In this document: positions 1 to 5,885 of the stretch, piece after piece | Position numbering within the stretch: position 1 is the first letter of the stretch | Layout of the letters: the number at the start of each line of letters is the position of its first letter | From: Blastocatellia bacterium | Lineage (GTDB): Bacteria; Acidobacteriota; Blastocatellia; UBA7656 | Assembly: GCA_022615215.1 (NCBI GenBank) | Contig: JAKEHD010000072.1 | Location: 1 to 10,168 of the forward strand | Direction of reading: 5' to 3' | DNA: 10,168 bases | Made by a program: the position numbers and the translations under genes | Notes under the pieces: model-generated | Database searches by the model: none | The model's input: only the letters and a program-made list of their open reading frames with translations | Told to the model about the DNA's origin: nothing

Positions 1-1
1 A

Positions 2-23
2 GGGCGCACACACAGGTGCGCCC
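2..23. repeat. GC-rich palindrome at window edge
   Basis: GGGCGCAC (2-9) and GTGCGCCC (16-23) form a perfect 8-bp stem around the six-base loop ACACAG. It is followed by CCTACAC and then an A/T-rich stretch. Short intergenic palindromes of this style are dispersed in many copies in several environmental phyla, so I infer a REP-like dispersed repeat. It could instead be the transcription terminator of a gene lying left of the window. There is no clean U-tract on the + strand (CCTACACAAAAACATTTT follows), so the terminator reading is weak. Confidence 0.55.
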
Positions 24-49
24 CTACACAAAAACATTTTCTTGAATTC

Positions 50-55
50 TATAAA
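50..55 (+). promoter_or_regulatory. possible -10 box for the TPR gene
   Basis: TATAAA matches five of six positions of the sigma70 -10 consensus and sits in the only A/T-rich stretch ahead of the gene at 109. No convincing -35 box is visible 16-18 bases upstream (CACAAA is the best fit), so this is a weak call. If it is used, the 7-bp tandem repeats at 66-93 would lie in the 5' leader. Confidence 0.25.
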
Positions 56-65
56 ACTCTGGACT

Positions 66-93
66 CATCCTTCATCCTTCATCCTTCATCCTT
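66..93. repeat. four tandem CATCCTT heptamers
   Basis: Four perfect, contiguous copies of CATCCTT (66-72, 73-79, 80-86, 87-93) lie between the possible -10 box and the start codon of the TPR gene. Short tandemly repeated heptamers are known in intergenic regions of filamentous cyanobacteria and some other bacteria. Copy number in such tracts can change by slipped-strand replication. Its place in the probable leader means a copy change would alter spacing without changing any reading frame. Confidence 0.85.
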
Positions 94-108
94 GTCCATG
101 GAGGGGCT

Positions 109-1590
109 ATGCCGCAAAACTATATCGACTTCATCTCTCTGGAAGAGTTGAGAGAGTCGGGGAATTACGAAAAGCTTGCCGCAAGGCTTACGGATGATTG
201 GCGGGGCGCGCCTGCGTTTGAGTGCGAGACCATAAGGTTGAGGCTTCTGGCCGCCGAGATGTCGGGCCGCGCCGGACGCCTCGACGAAATGGAAGCGGCG
301 ATTGCGCCTTACCTGAGCGATGTGAACAAAGTCCCGTTCGGGCTGGCCGCCCGCGTGTTACTGACCCTCGCCCTCTATCATTATCGCCGGACCGAACCGA
401 ACGAAGCTTTGCGCCTGGCCTCCCGGTCCAGGGCGATAGCCGAAGTGTGCGATGACGAACTCACCATGGCCGAAGCGGTGCAACTGGAGGGGCAGGCCCT
501 CTGGTCGCTTGAGAGATGGGACGAAGCGGCCCTCGCCTTCGAGGAGGCGATCTCGGTTTACGCCGCCCAGTCGCGCCCTTACAGGCTGGGACTCGCTTAC
601 CTGTGCCTCGGCGGCGTGCTCAACCGCATGGGCAATGTCGAAGAGGCGCGCACCTCGCTCGAACGGAGCATCAAGATACTTTTAAGGTGCCAGGACGAAT
701 ACAACCTCGCAGTGGCGAGAGTGAACATAGCGCAGGTGCTCAACCGTATGGGCGAGCCTGAGACGGCGCTCGATTACTTGCTATTTGCGCACGACACCTT
801 TGAGCGCATGGGGCACGAACAATACGAGTACCTGACGCTCAACAGCATCGCGGTTACGCTCGTTTATCTCAAGGAGTATGACAAGGCGGAAAACCAGATA
901 GCCCGCGCTATGGAAAAAGGCGCGGCGGCGCGAAGCACTCAGATCGCTTCCACTTATGAGATCAAAGCGAGAATCCAGATTGCGCGCCGGGAATGGGCGC
1001 AGGCCGAAAGGTCTCTGCTTGCCGCATCCGAGATAGCCGATCACGCGGGCAGCCTCTCTCAGAAGGCCGAGGCCCGCCGCACGCTCGGCAGGCTATACAT
1101 CGCTCAGGACCGCGAAGACGAAGCCGCGCATGTTTTATGGCAGGCTCTAGACCTCGCCCAGCGCCTTCGCGCCTCGCTGCTGGAGCTTGAAATAAAAGCC
1201 CTGCTCGCGCAAGCCACTTATATGGGCAGCCCCGTCGAAGCATACAGGATGGTATCGGAGGTGGAGACCGCGCTCGGCGACCGTCCTCTGCCTGAGTTGA
1301 GGAAAGACGTCCTCGCCGCGCGCCGACGAATAGATTCGCTCGATCAGGAGCACTACTTCATACTCTCGGACAGAGAGATACCGCTTCTGGCCGATGCGAA
1401 GATAAAACTTCTCAAATGGCTCTGGTCGCGCGCGCTTCACAAAGCGAGGGGCAACGCGCGCGAGGCCGCAGCCATACTCGATGTCACGCCCACATACATT
1501 CGCAAACTGACTAAGGTGATTCCGCGCGACCTCTTGCGCCCCGGAAGAAAGAAATCCCGAACGAAGAGACCCAAGATCAGCGATCAATAG
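109..1590 (+). CDS. TPR-repeat protein with C-terminal Fis-type HTH
   Basis: A 493-residue soluble protein with no signal peptide or membrane segment. Residues about 50-400 are a run of tetratricopeptide-like helical repeats. Repeats are plain at about 122-150 (EGQALWSLERWDEAALAFEEAI), 163-190 (LAYLCLGGVLNRMG..EEARTSLERSI) and 203-232, with further degenerate ones to about 350. The C-terminus (about 425-475) resembles the Fis-family HTH_8 domain: an amphipathic helix, then ARGNAREAAAILDVTPTYIRKL, matching the family pattern GNxxxAAxxLxVxxxxxxKL. A basic tail (RPGRKKSRTKRPK) follows. TPRs usually bind protein partners and the HTH binds DNA, so I infer a regulator or adaptor that senses a partner; the target is unknown. 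There is no AAA+ sigma54-activator domain, receiver or kinase. The ATG at 109 is supported by GGAGG at 100-104, with a short 4-base spacer. It stands alone, convergent with the next gene. Confidence 0.85.
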   Translation: MPQNYIDFISLEELRESGNYEKLAARLTDDWRGAPAFECETIRLRLLAAEMSGRAGRLDEMEAAIAPYLSDVNKVPFGLAARVLLTLALYHYRRTEPNEALRLASRSRAIAEVCDDELTMAEAVQLEGQALWSLERWDEAALAFEEAISVYAAQSRPYRLGLAYLCLGGVLNRMGNVEEARTSLERSIKILLRCQDEYNLAVARVNIAQVLNRMGEPETALDYLLFAHDTFERMGHEQYEYLTLNSIAVTLVYLKEYDKAENQIARAMEKGAAARSTQIASTYEIKARIQIARREWAQAERSLLAASEIADHAGSLSQKAEARRTLGRLYIAQDREDEAAHVLWQALDLAQRLRASLLELEIKALLAQATYMGSPVEAYRMVSEVETALGDRPLPELRKDVLAARRRIDSLDQEHYFILSDREIPLLADAKIKLLKWLWSRALHKARGNAREAAAILDVTPTYIRKLTKVIPRDLLRPGRKKSRTKRPKISDQ

Positions 1591-1609
1591 CCGGTGAAGA
1601 CATGTAAGG

Positions 1610-1625
1610 GGTCGGGACGCCGACC
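1610..1625. terminator. hairpin in convergent gap
   Basis: GGTCGG (1610-1615) and CCGACC (1620-1625) form a 6-bp GC-rich stem with a GACG loop, 20 bases after the stop of the TPR gene. No U-tract follows, so an intrinsic terminator is only a possibility. It sits beside a second, larger hairpin at 1634-1685 in the gap between two convergent genes. Confidence 0.35.
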
Positions 1626-1633
1626 GCGGTTCC

Positions 1634-1685
1634 GGGGAGCAGAGGTGCTTTCCTTCTCCCCTGCCCCTCTGCACCCCTGCTCCCC
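1634..1685. repeat. large imperfect inverted repeat between convergent genes
   Basis: GGGGAGCAGAGGTGC (1634-1648) pairs with GCACCCCTGCTCCCC (1671-1685) at 14 of 15 positions around a 22-base pyrimidine-rich loop. The loop and right arm contain the quasi-repeats TCCCCTGCCCC and CTCCCCTGC, which look like short intergenic heptamer/octamer repeats. It would fold on either strand and lies between genes that converge at 1590 and 1694, so a bidirectional termination role is plausible, although neither side has a T-run. Confidence 0.55.
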
Positions 1686-1693
1686 TGCATGAG

Positions 1694-2848
1694 CTAGGGC
1701 CGCGAGAGCCATAGAGAATCGGTCGCCCGCGCGAGTTCCTCTTTAACACGGTCGTAGCGAGCGGCGAACTCACGGCGGTCATCGTCTGTAAGCGCAGCGG
1801 TGCCCTCGGCAACGAGGTCCGATTCTATGACGCCTTCGAGTTTGAGCGCGTACTTGAAACAGGCGATCATCTTTTCGACCCGCTTGCCATTCTCAGAGAA
1901 GATGCAGCCTTCACCGAACCTCTCGAAGGCCGATCTGTAGATGGGCATAAGCCGCTCATCGCCCGCATAGCAAGCGCGCCAGGCCCTCTGCCATTCGCGC
2001 GGCAACACGTTCGCCGGTCCCGAAACCACGCCTATGGGCAACTCGTTATGAAGCAGGTAGCGGTTCCAGTATTCGCGCACAAGCCCTAAGAAACCCTCTT
2101 CGAGTTTGAAGACCTGAAACATCAACATCGCGTTTCCGACATATATGCCGAATCCGCCTTTGTCTTTGAAATGGAGCGCGCCCTTGGTGTAATTGCCCAG
2201 CACCCGGCGCGAGGCCGATACTTTTAGACCGAATATGAAGGGCAGGCGGCTGAGTCGCTTCACATCGCGCGTGCGTATGTGAGGTATGCGCGGATCGACG
2301 GCTATGTCCGCGTTATCGTAGAGAAAGACGGGCAGCCACTCGCCTCTATGATCGAACAGGTCGCATACATCGCGTTGAAAAAAAGAGATTATATCGCCGA
2401 TATCTTTTATCGAGAGCGGGGCGATGACGGCAGCATCAGCGCGGGCGTCGAGGGCGCATTCGAGGTTCGCAAGCGTCTCGCTTCGGGTCGCGGCGGTCAC
2501 TCCGACCCATGCCTCGACTGTAGGCAATCCGCGCGCCGAGGACTCCTGGTTTATGCGCGCCACTTCATCGGTTTCTATCCATGTAAGTCGTTGCCGCTCG
2601 GCATTCGTGATGCGGTTCCACTCGCCGTTGGTGCCCGCGCCGAAAATTATGTCTGCGCCTGAGCCCTGTTGTACGTTGTAGCGAAAGACTCTGCGCTGCT
2701 CATCTTCTATCACCCGGCCGCTTGCGTCCAGAACGGTCACGCTCGGTATGCTCAACCCCCGTCGCGGCTCATAGCGCAAGCCTCGCAAAGGGAGGCCCTT
2801 TGCAGATGTTTGCGGGAGATTGGATTCGGCGTTTTTATAAATGGACAA
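1694..2848 (-). CDS. DapA/NanA-superfamily aldolase/lyase-like protein
   Basis: A 384-codon frame of the dihydrodipicolinate synthase / N-acetylneuraminate lyase superfamily: class I aldolases with a (beta/alpha)8 barrel that form a Schiff base with an oxo-acid. Visible landmarks, numbered from codon 1 at 2848, are GLSIPSVTVLDASGRV (31-46, first strand), GTNGEW (72-77, the GTTGE loop), Y177 in VFLYDN (the catalytic Tyr position), K209 in FGLKVSA (the Schiff-base Lys position), and SGPANVLPREW (276-286). The second Thr of GTTGE, part of the DapA proton relay, is Asn here, so true DapA activity is doubtful. Members are usually about 290-310 residues; this one is longer through an N-terminal extension, an insertion near 155-172 and a longer C-terminus. 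The substrate is not predictable. There is no ATG or GTG near the 5' end: a TGA lies just upstream, the first TTG is at 2848 without a ribosome site, and TTG at 2788 (364 aa) has AAAGGG seven bases upstream and is the better candidate. The coordinates give the longest frame. It diverges from purF. Confidence 0.85.
   Translation of the reverse strand: MSIYKNAESNLPQTSAKGLPLRGLRYEPRRGLSIPSVTVLDASGRVIEDEQRRVFRYNVQQGSGADIIFGAGTNGEWNRITNAERQRLTWIETDEVARINQESSARGLPTVEAWVGVTAATRSETLANLECALDARADAAVIAPLSIKDIGDIISFFQRDVCDLFDHRGEWLPVFLYDNADIAVDPRIPHIRTRDVKRLSRLPFIFGLKVSASRRVLGNYTKGALHFKDKGGFGIYVGNAMLMFQVFKLEEGFLGLVREYWNRYLLHNELPIGVVSGPANVLPREWQRAWRACYAGDERLMPIYRSAFERFGEGCIFSENGKRVEKMIACFKYALKLEGVIESDLVAEGTAALTDDDRREFAARYDRVKEELARATDSLWLSRP
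2785..2803. promoter_or_regulatory. perfect hairpin over a candidate start codon
   Basis: GCAAAGGG (2785-2792) and CCCTTTGC (2796-2803) form a perfect 8-bp inverted repeat with a three-base loop. On the minus strand one arm carries the AAAGGG ribosome-site candidate and the other carries the candidate TTG start at 2788-2786 of the aldolase-like gene. In mRNA both would be paired, which could throttle initiation. If the gene really starts at 2848, this is simply a palindrome inside the coding region. Confidence 0.45.
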
Positions 2849-2938
2849 GGCCGCTCAACTTGCAAGTGAAATAATCTTTTACAAGAGTGGCAGCCCGGTA
2901 TTTCTTGAATCCGAGCTACCACTGAAAGGAGTTTCCTT

Positions 2939-3079
2939 ATGACCAGGCACAAGTATGTCGCAATTGACTTTGATAAGGCAACCTGTCAGGGTTCTGTCGG
3001 CTTGCTCGCGGCTGAAAACCGGAGGCTCAAAACTGAAAGCCGTATCTCTGCGCGGGCCGAAAAGTTTATGCCCGAATGA
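2939..3079 (+). CDS. small 46-aa hypothetical protein
   Basis: An ATG frame of 46 codons with an excellent ribosome binding site: AAAGGAG (2925-2931), then a 7-base spacer. The product begins MTRHKYVAIDFDKATCQGS and ends in a charged stretch rich in Arg, Lys and Glu; it has one Cys and no membrane segment or signal peptide. I do not recognise a family. It lies in the divergent gap between the aldolase-like gene and purF and ends 13 bases before the purF -35 box. A weak promoter could be TTTACA (2878-2883) with TATTTC (2899-2904). It may be a genuine small protein, a leader ORF, or the surviving start of a degraded gene. The strong ribosome site is the main argument for translation. Confidence 0.5.
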   Translation: MTRHKYVAIDFDKATCQGSVGLLAAENRRLKTESRISARAEKFMPE

Positions 3080-3091
3080 TCGAGATTGCGA

Positions 3092-3120
3092 TTGCCACAC
3101 GCGCGCGCTACAGTTAATAT
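3092..3120 (+). promoter_or_regulatory. sigma70-like promoter of the pur operon
   Basis: TTGCCA (3092-3097, five of six to the -35 consensus), a 17-base spacer and TAATAT (3115-3120, four of six to the -10 consensus) lie 24 bases before the purF ATG. The spacer contains the alternating run CGCGCGCG. The predicted start near 3127 leaves a leader of under 20 bases. That is too short for a purine riboswitch, and no PurR-box-like palindrome is evident. Confidence 0.55.
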
Positions 3121-3144
3121 TAAGCTCTTTTTGAGAGCCACAAT

Positions 3145-4578
3145 ATGATGGATAAGCTTAAAGAAGAGTGCGGCGTATTTGGTATTTTCAACCATGAAGA
3201 TGCCGCGAGGCTGACCTATCTCGGACTCTACGCCTTGCAGCACAGGGGGCAGGAATCGGCCGGCATAGTGTCGTCGGACGGAGAACGCCTGCACCAGTCG
3301 CGCGGCATGGGGTATGTCAGCGAGATATTCGGCGAAGAACAGTTTGCGCAACTGCCGGGCCGCGCAGCTATCGGACACGTGAGGTATTCGACCGCCGGAA
3401 GCGTCTCCCTGCGCGAAGCCCAGCCCTTCCTCGTCACAGGGTATCGCGGCCAGATAGCCCTATGTCATAACGGCAACCTCCCTTATGCCTCCCGCACGCG
3501 CGCCGAACTCGAACTCGGCGGCGCGATCTTCTCTTCGACCTCAGACACCGAAGTCGTGCTGCACAAGATAGCCCGCTCGCGCTCCATCGACCTGATAGGC
3601 GCAATCGTGGATACCTTCACCGAGATAGAGGGCGCGTACTCTATGCTCTTTCTCACGCGCGACAGCCTCATAGCCGTGCGCGACCCGCGAGGCTTCCGCC
3701 CTCTATGCCTCGGACAGTTGGGCGACTCTTACATTCTGGCATCCGAAACCTGCGCCTTCGACCTGATCGATGCGGTTTACCTGCGCGACGTTCAACCGGG
3801 CGAAATACTCGTCATCAACCGCGAAGGGCTGCACTCCTCTTTTCCTTTGCAGAAAGAGAAGCCCGCGCACTGCATATTCGAGCACGTTTATTTTTCGCGC
3901 CCCGATTCGTTAGTCTTCGGCCGGTCCGTGAACAAGAGCCGCCACAAGATGGGACAGCAACTCGCGCGCGAGCATCCGGCGGATGCAGACCTTGTAGTTC
4001 CCGTGCCCGACTCAGGCACGGCGGCGGCCATCGGGTATGCTTCGGAGTCGGGATTGAAGTTTCGCTTCGGGCTGGTCCGCAATCATTACATCGGCCGCAC
4101 CTTCATCGAGCCTAAACAATCGATCCGACATTTCGGCGTCAAGATAAAGCTCAACCCTGTGCGCGATCTGCTCGAAGGACTGCGCGTGGTGCTGATAGAC
4201 GATTCCATAGTGCGGGGCACGACCTCGAAGAAGATCGTGACGATGGTGCGCCAGGCCGGAGCGCGCGAGGTGCATGTGCGCATCAGTTGCCCGCCGACGG
4301 TCGCGCCGTGCTTTTACGGAGTCGATACCCCTACGCGAGAAGAGTTGATAGCGGCCAATCTGAATGTCGAAGAGATAGCGCGCTTCATCGACGCAGACAG
4401 CCTCGGCTATCTGAGCCTGGAAGGCTTGACGGGCGCCTGCGAAGACCCGCAGGGCACGCGCCACTGCACGGCGTGTTATACCAACAACTATCCGATTCCT
4501 GTTACGTCGGGCGCGCGAACCAAGACCGAAAGGGAAGAGGGCATGCTCGACCACGATAGCGTCTGGCCGCGTATATGA
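3145..4578 (+). CDS. purF: amidophosphoribosyltransferase (glutamine PRPP amidotransferase)
   Basis: Catalyses the first committed step of purine synthesis: PRPP plus glutamine gives 5-phosphoribosylamine. The 477-residue protein has an N-terminal Ntn glutaminase domain (about 9-240) and a C-terminal phosphoribosyltransferase domain (about 260-440). C9 in EECGVFGIF is the catalytic nucleophile, which in this class becomes N-terminal after propeptide removal. Glutaminase landmarks include LQHRGQESAG (31-40), GHVRYST (77-83) and CHNGNL (107-112). The PRPP loop is VVLIDDSIVRGTT (348-360). C243, C389, C441 and C444 match the four [4Fe-4S] ligands of the Bacillus subtilis-type enzyme, so this is the iron-sulfur form, not the E. 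coli form. ATG codons at 3145 and 3148 are both possible; the only ribosome-site hint is GAGAG at 3133-3137. It is the first gene of a four-gene operon ending with purM. Confidence 0.97.
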   Translation: MMDKLKEECGVFGIFNHEDAARLTYLGLYALQHRGQESAGIVSSDGERLHQSRGMGYVSEIFGEEQFAQLPGRAAIGHVRYSTAGSVSLREAQPFLVTGYRGQIALCHNGNLPYASRTRAELELGGAIFSSTSDTEVVLHKIARSRSIDLIGAIVDTFTEIEGAYSMLFLTRDSLIAVRDPRGFRPLCLGQLGDSYILASETCAFDLIDAVYLRDVQPGEILVINREGLHSSFPLQKEKPAHCIFEHVYFSRPDSLVFGRSVNKSRHKMGQQLAREHPADADLVVPVPDSGTAAAIGYASESGLKFRFGLVRNHYIGRTFIEPKQSIRHFGVKIKLNPVRDLLEGLRVVLIDDSIVRGTTSKKIVTMVRQAGAREVHVRISCPPTVAPCFYGVDTPTREELIAANLNVEEIARFIDADSLGYLSLEGLTGACEDPQGTRHCTACYTNNYPIPVTSGARTKTEREEGMLDHDSVWPRI

Positions 4579-4598
4579 TCCTGCTGAAACCGAAATGA
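4575..4598 (+). other. seven-codon minicistron bridging purF and the next gene
   Basis: The purF stop (TGA 4576-4578) overlaps an ATG at 4575 as ATGA. That ATG opens the frame MILLKPK, whose TGA (4596-4598) overlaps the ATG of the next gene (4595) as ATGA again. The downstream gene has no visible Shine-Dalgarno sequence, so terminating ribosomes could be handed over in two reinitiation steps. This is a reading of the sequence only and could be coincidence. Confidence 0.3.
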
Positions 4599-5578
4599 AA
4601 AAACGCTCCCGCTTTCCAATACTCATATTGCTACTTATAGCCATTGCGGTCGGCTATTACATTTATCAGCAACAACGCAAGCCTGAGCCTGTGCCCGGTC
4701 CCGTCGCGGGCAAACTCACAGTTCATTTTCTCGACATAGGCCAGGGAGACTCCCAGCTTATTCGATTGCCCGGAGGCGAAACCATACTGATAGATTCGGG
4801 AGATCGCGGCGCACCCACCGTAGACCTCTTGAAAAAATATGGCGTCACGGAGATCGATCTGATAATAGCCTCTCATCCGCACGCCGATCACATAGGCGAG
4901 ATGCGCGACATAATGCGCGCGTTCAAGGTAAAAGAGGTCTGGGATTCGGGCTTCAATAACAACACGAAGACCCAGCGCGATATGCTCGAAGAGATCAGGA
5001 GTCGCGGCATAAAGCTATCGCTGCCAAAACAGGGCGAGACGCGCGCAATAGGACAGGCGTTGCTTGAAGTGCTAAATCCACCGGCCCGTCTTCCCGATGA
5101 AGCGAACAATGCGTCGCTGGTCGTCCGTTTGACCTTCGGAAAGAAGCGGTTTCTCTTTACAGGAGATGCGGAAGAAGAATCATGGGAGCGGATGATTGCG
5201 ACTGTGAAAGACAAACTCCGGGCCGACCTTTTGAAGGCCGCGCATCACGGGAGTTCCAACGGCACGATGCGGGAAGTGCTCGAAGCCGTGCGCCCGGACA
5301 TAGTGACCATAAGTTGCGCTGCTGAAAATTCCTATCATCATCCTCATCCGAGGGTAGTGAATATGCTCGAAGACCGCGAGGGCGACGTGAAGCTCTTTCG
5401 AACCGACTTGCAGGGCGCTATAACGGCCACTTCCGACGGCGATACTATCGAGATGACGGCTGAAAAACAGGTGGCCCGCAACCGGCTCTACCTGACGGGC
5501 GACGAGGTGGCGGGCAAGGTGGCGGGCGATGGAAGGGGCAAATCATCGGGCGGCCGTAGTATGAGCAAAGGCAAGTAG
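4595..5578 (+). CDS. membrane-anchored ComEC-like MBL-fold hydrolase
   Basis: A 327-residue protein. Residues 1-26 are a basic start plus one hydrophobic helix (about 8-24, FPILILLLIAIAVGYYIY), an uncleaved anchor or signal, then a Pro-rich spacer. The rest is a metallo-beta-lactamase fold like the C-terminal domain of the competence protein ComEC: VHFLDIGQGDS (43-53), ILIDSG (64-69), HPHADH (94-99, the metal-binding HxHxDH motif), NNASLVVRL (171-179), FTGDAE (188-193, bridging Asp 191), KAAHHGSS (214-221) and YHHPHP (247-252). ComEC's multi-span channel and OB-like domains are absent. This is therefore a stand-alone enzyme, probably exported and membrane-tethered, perhaps acting on a phosphodiester or nucleic acid; the substrate is unknown. 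The tail beyond about 300 is Gly/Lys-rich and low in complexity. It starts 16 bases after purF without a Shine-Dalgarno sequence, consistent with coupling, and is followed by a DUF3006 gene, a common partner of such proteins. Confidence 0.9.
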   Translation: MKKRSRFPILILLLIAIAVGYYIYQQQRKPEPVPGPVAGKLTVHFLDIGQGDSQLIRLPGGETILIDSGDRGAPTVDLLKKYGVTEIDLIIASHPHADHIGEMRDIMRAFKVKEVWDSGFNNNTKTQRDMLEEIRSRGIKLSLPKQGETRAIGQALLEVLNPPARLPDEANNASLVVRLTFGKKRFLFTGDAEEESWERMIATVKDKLRADLLKAAHHGSSNGTMREVLEAVRPDIVTISCAAENSYHHPHPRVVNMLEDREGDVKLFRTDLQGAITATSDGDTIEMTAEKQVARNRLYLTGDEVAGKVAGDGRGKSSGGRSMSKGK

Positions 5579-5633
5579 AGAAGAAAGATACCATCGGCTT
5601 TCGCCCGCTGTGAGTTTCAGTTTTTACCTGGAG

Positions 5634-5885
5634 ATGAAAGGCGAAACCACTTTGAAAGTCGTGATAGATCGCATCGAAGGTGATCTTGCCGTCATAGTGC
5701 TTTCCGACGACGACAGCGTAAAGTTCGACCTGCCGGTCAAGTATATGCCCGAAGGCGCGCGGGAGGGCGAGCATTACCGCATGACATTTACGCCGGACGA
5801 AGAGAGCCGCGACTCGGAGCGGAAGCGTATCGAAGACCTCTACAAGCAGCTCACAGGCAGACAAAACGATAGCGATGAAAGATGA
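5634..5885 (+). CDS. DUF3006 domain protein
   Basis: A small acidic protein of 83 residues from ATG 5634. The core KVVIDRIEGDLAVIVLSDDD, followed by a segment ending LPVKYMPEGAREGEHYRMTF, is characteristic of DUF3006: a short beta-rich domain of unknown function, often encoded next to ComEC-like MBL-fold genes. A charged helix follows (ERKRIEDLYKQL). The start is uncertain. The frame is open from GTG 5610, which adds eight residues unlike the family. ATG 5634 has GGAG abutting it with no spacer. TTG 5652, which would give the typical family start LKVVIDRIEGD, has AAAGG ten bases upstream. The gene overlaps purM by 11 bases. Its neighbours suggest it works with the upstream MBL-fold protein, but no function is established. 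Confidence 0.85.
   Translation: MKGETTLKVVIDRIEGDLAVIVLSDDDSVKFDLPVKYMPEGAREGEHYRMTFTPDEESRDSERKRIEDLYKQLTGRQNDSDER

Noticed and set aside
1147..1812. 221-codon minus-strand ORF across the end of the TPR gene
   Set aside because: It overlaps both the TPR gene and the aldolase-like gene, has low-complexity Arg/Ser composition, and fits no family.
3079..3144. Purine riboswitch ahead of purF
   Set aside because: The predicted leader is under 20 bases and no purine-aptamer three-way junction can be drawn in the 65 bases before purF.
4012..4644. 210-codon minus-strand ORF opposite purF
   Set aside because: It lies wholly across purF and its junction; its sequence is an Arg-rich antisense reading of a well-conserved enzyme, with no family signature.
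4595..5578. Complete ComEC DNA-uptake channel
   Set aside because: Only the MBL-fold part with one membrane helix is present; the multi-span competence domain is missing.
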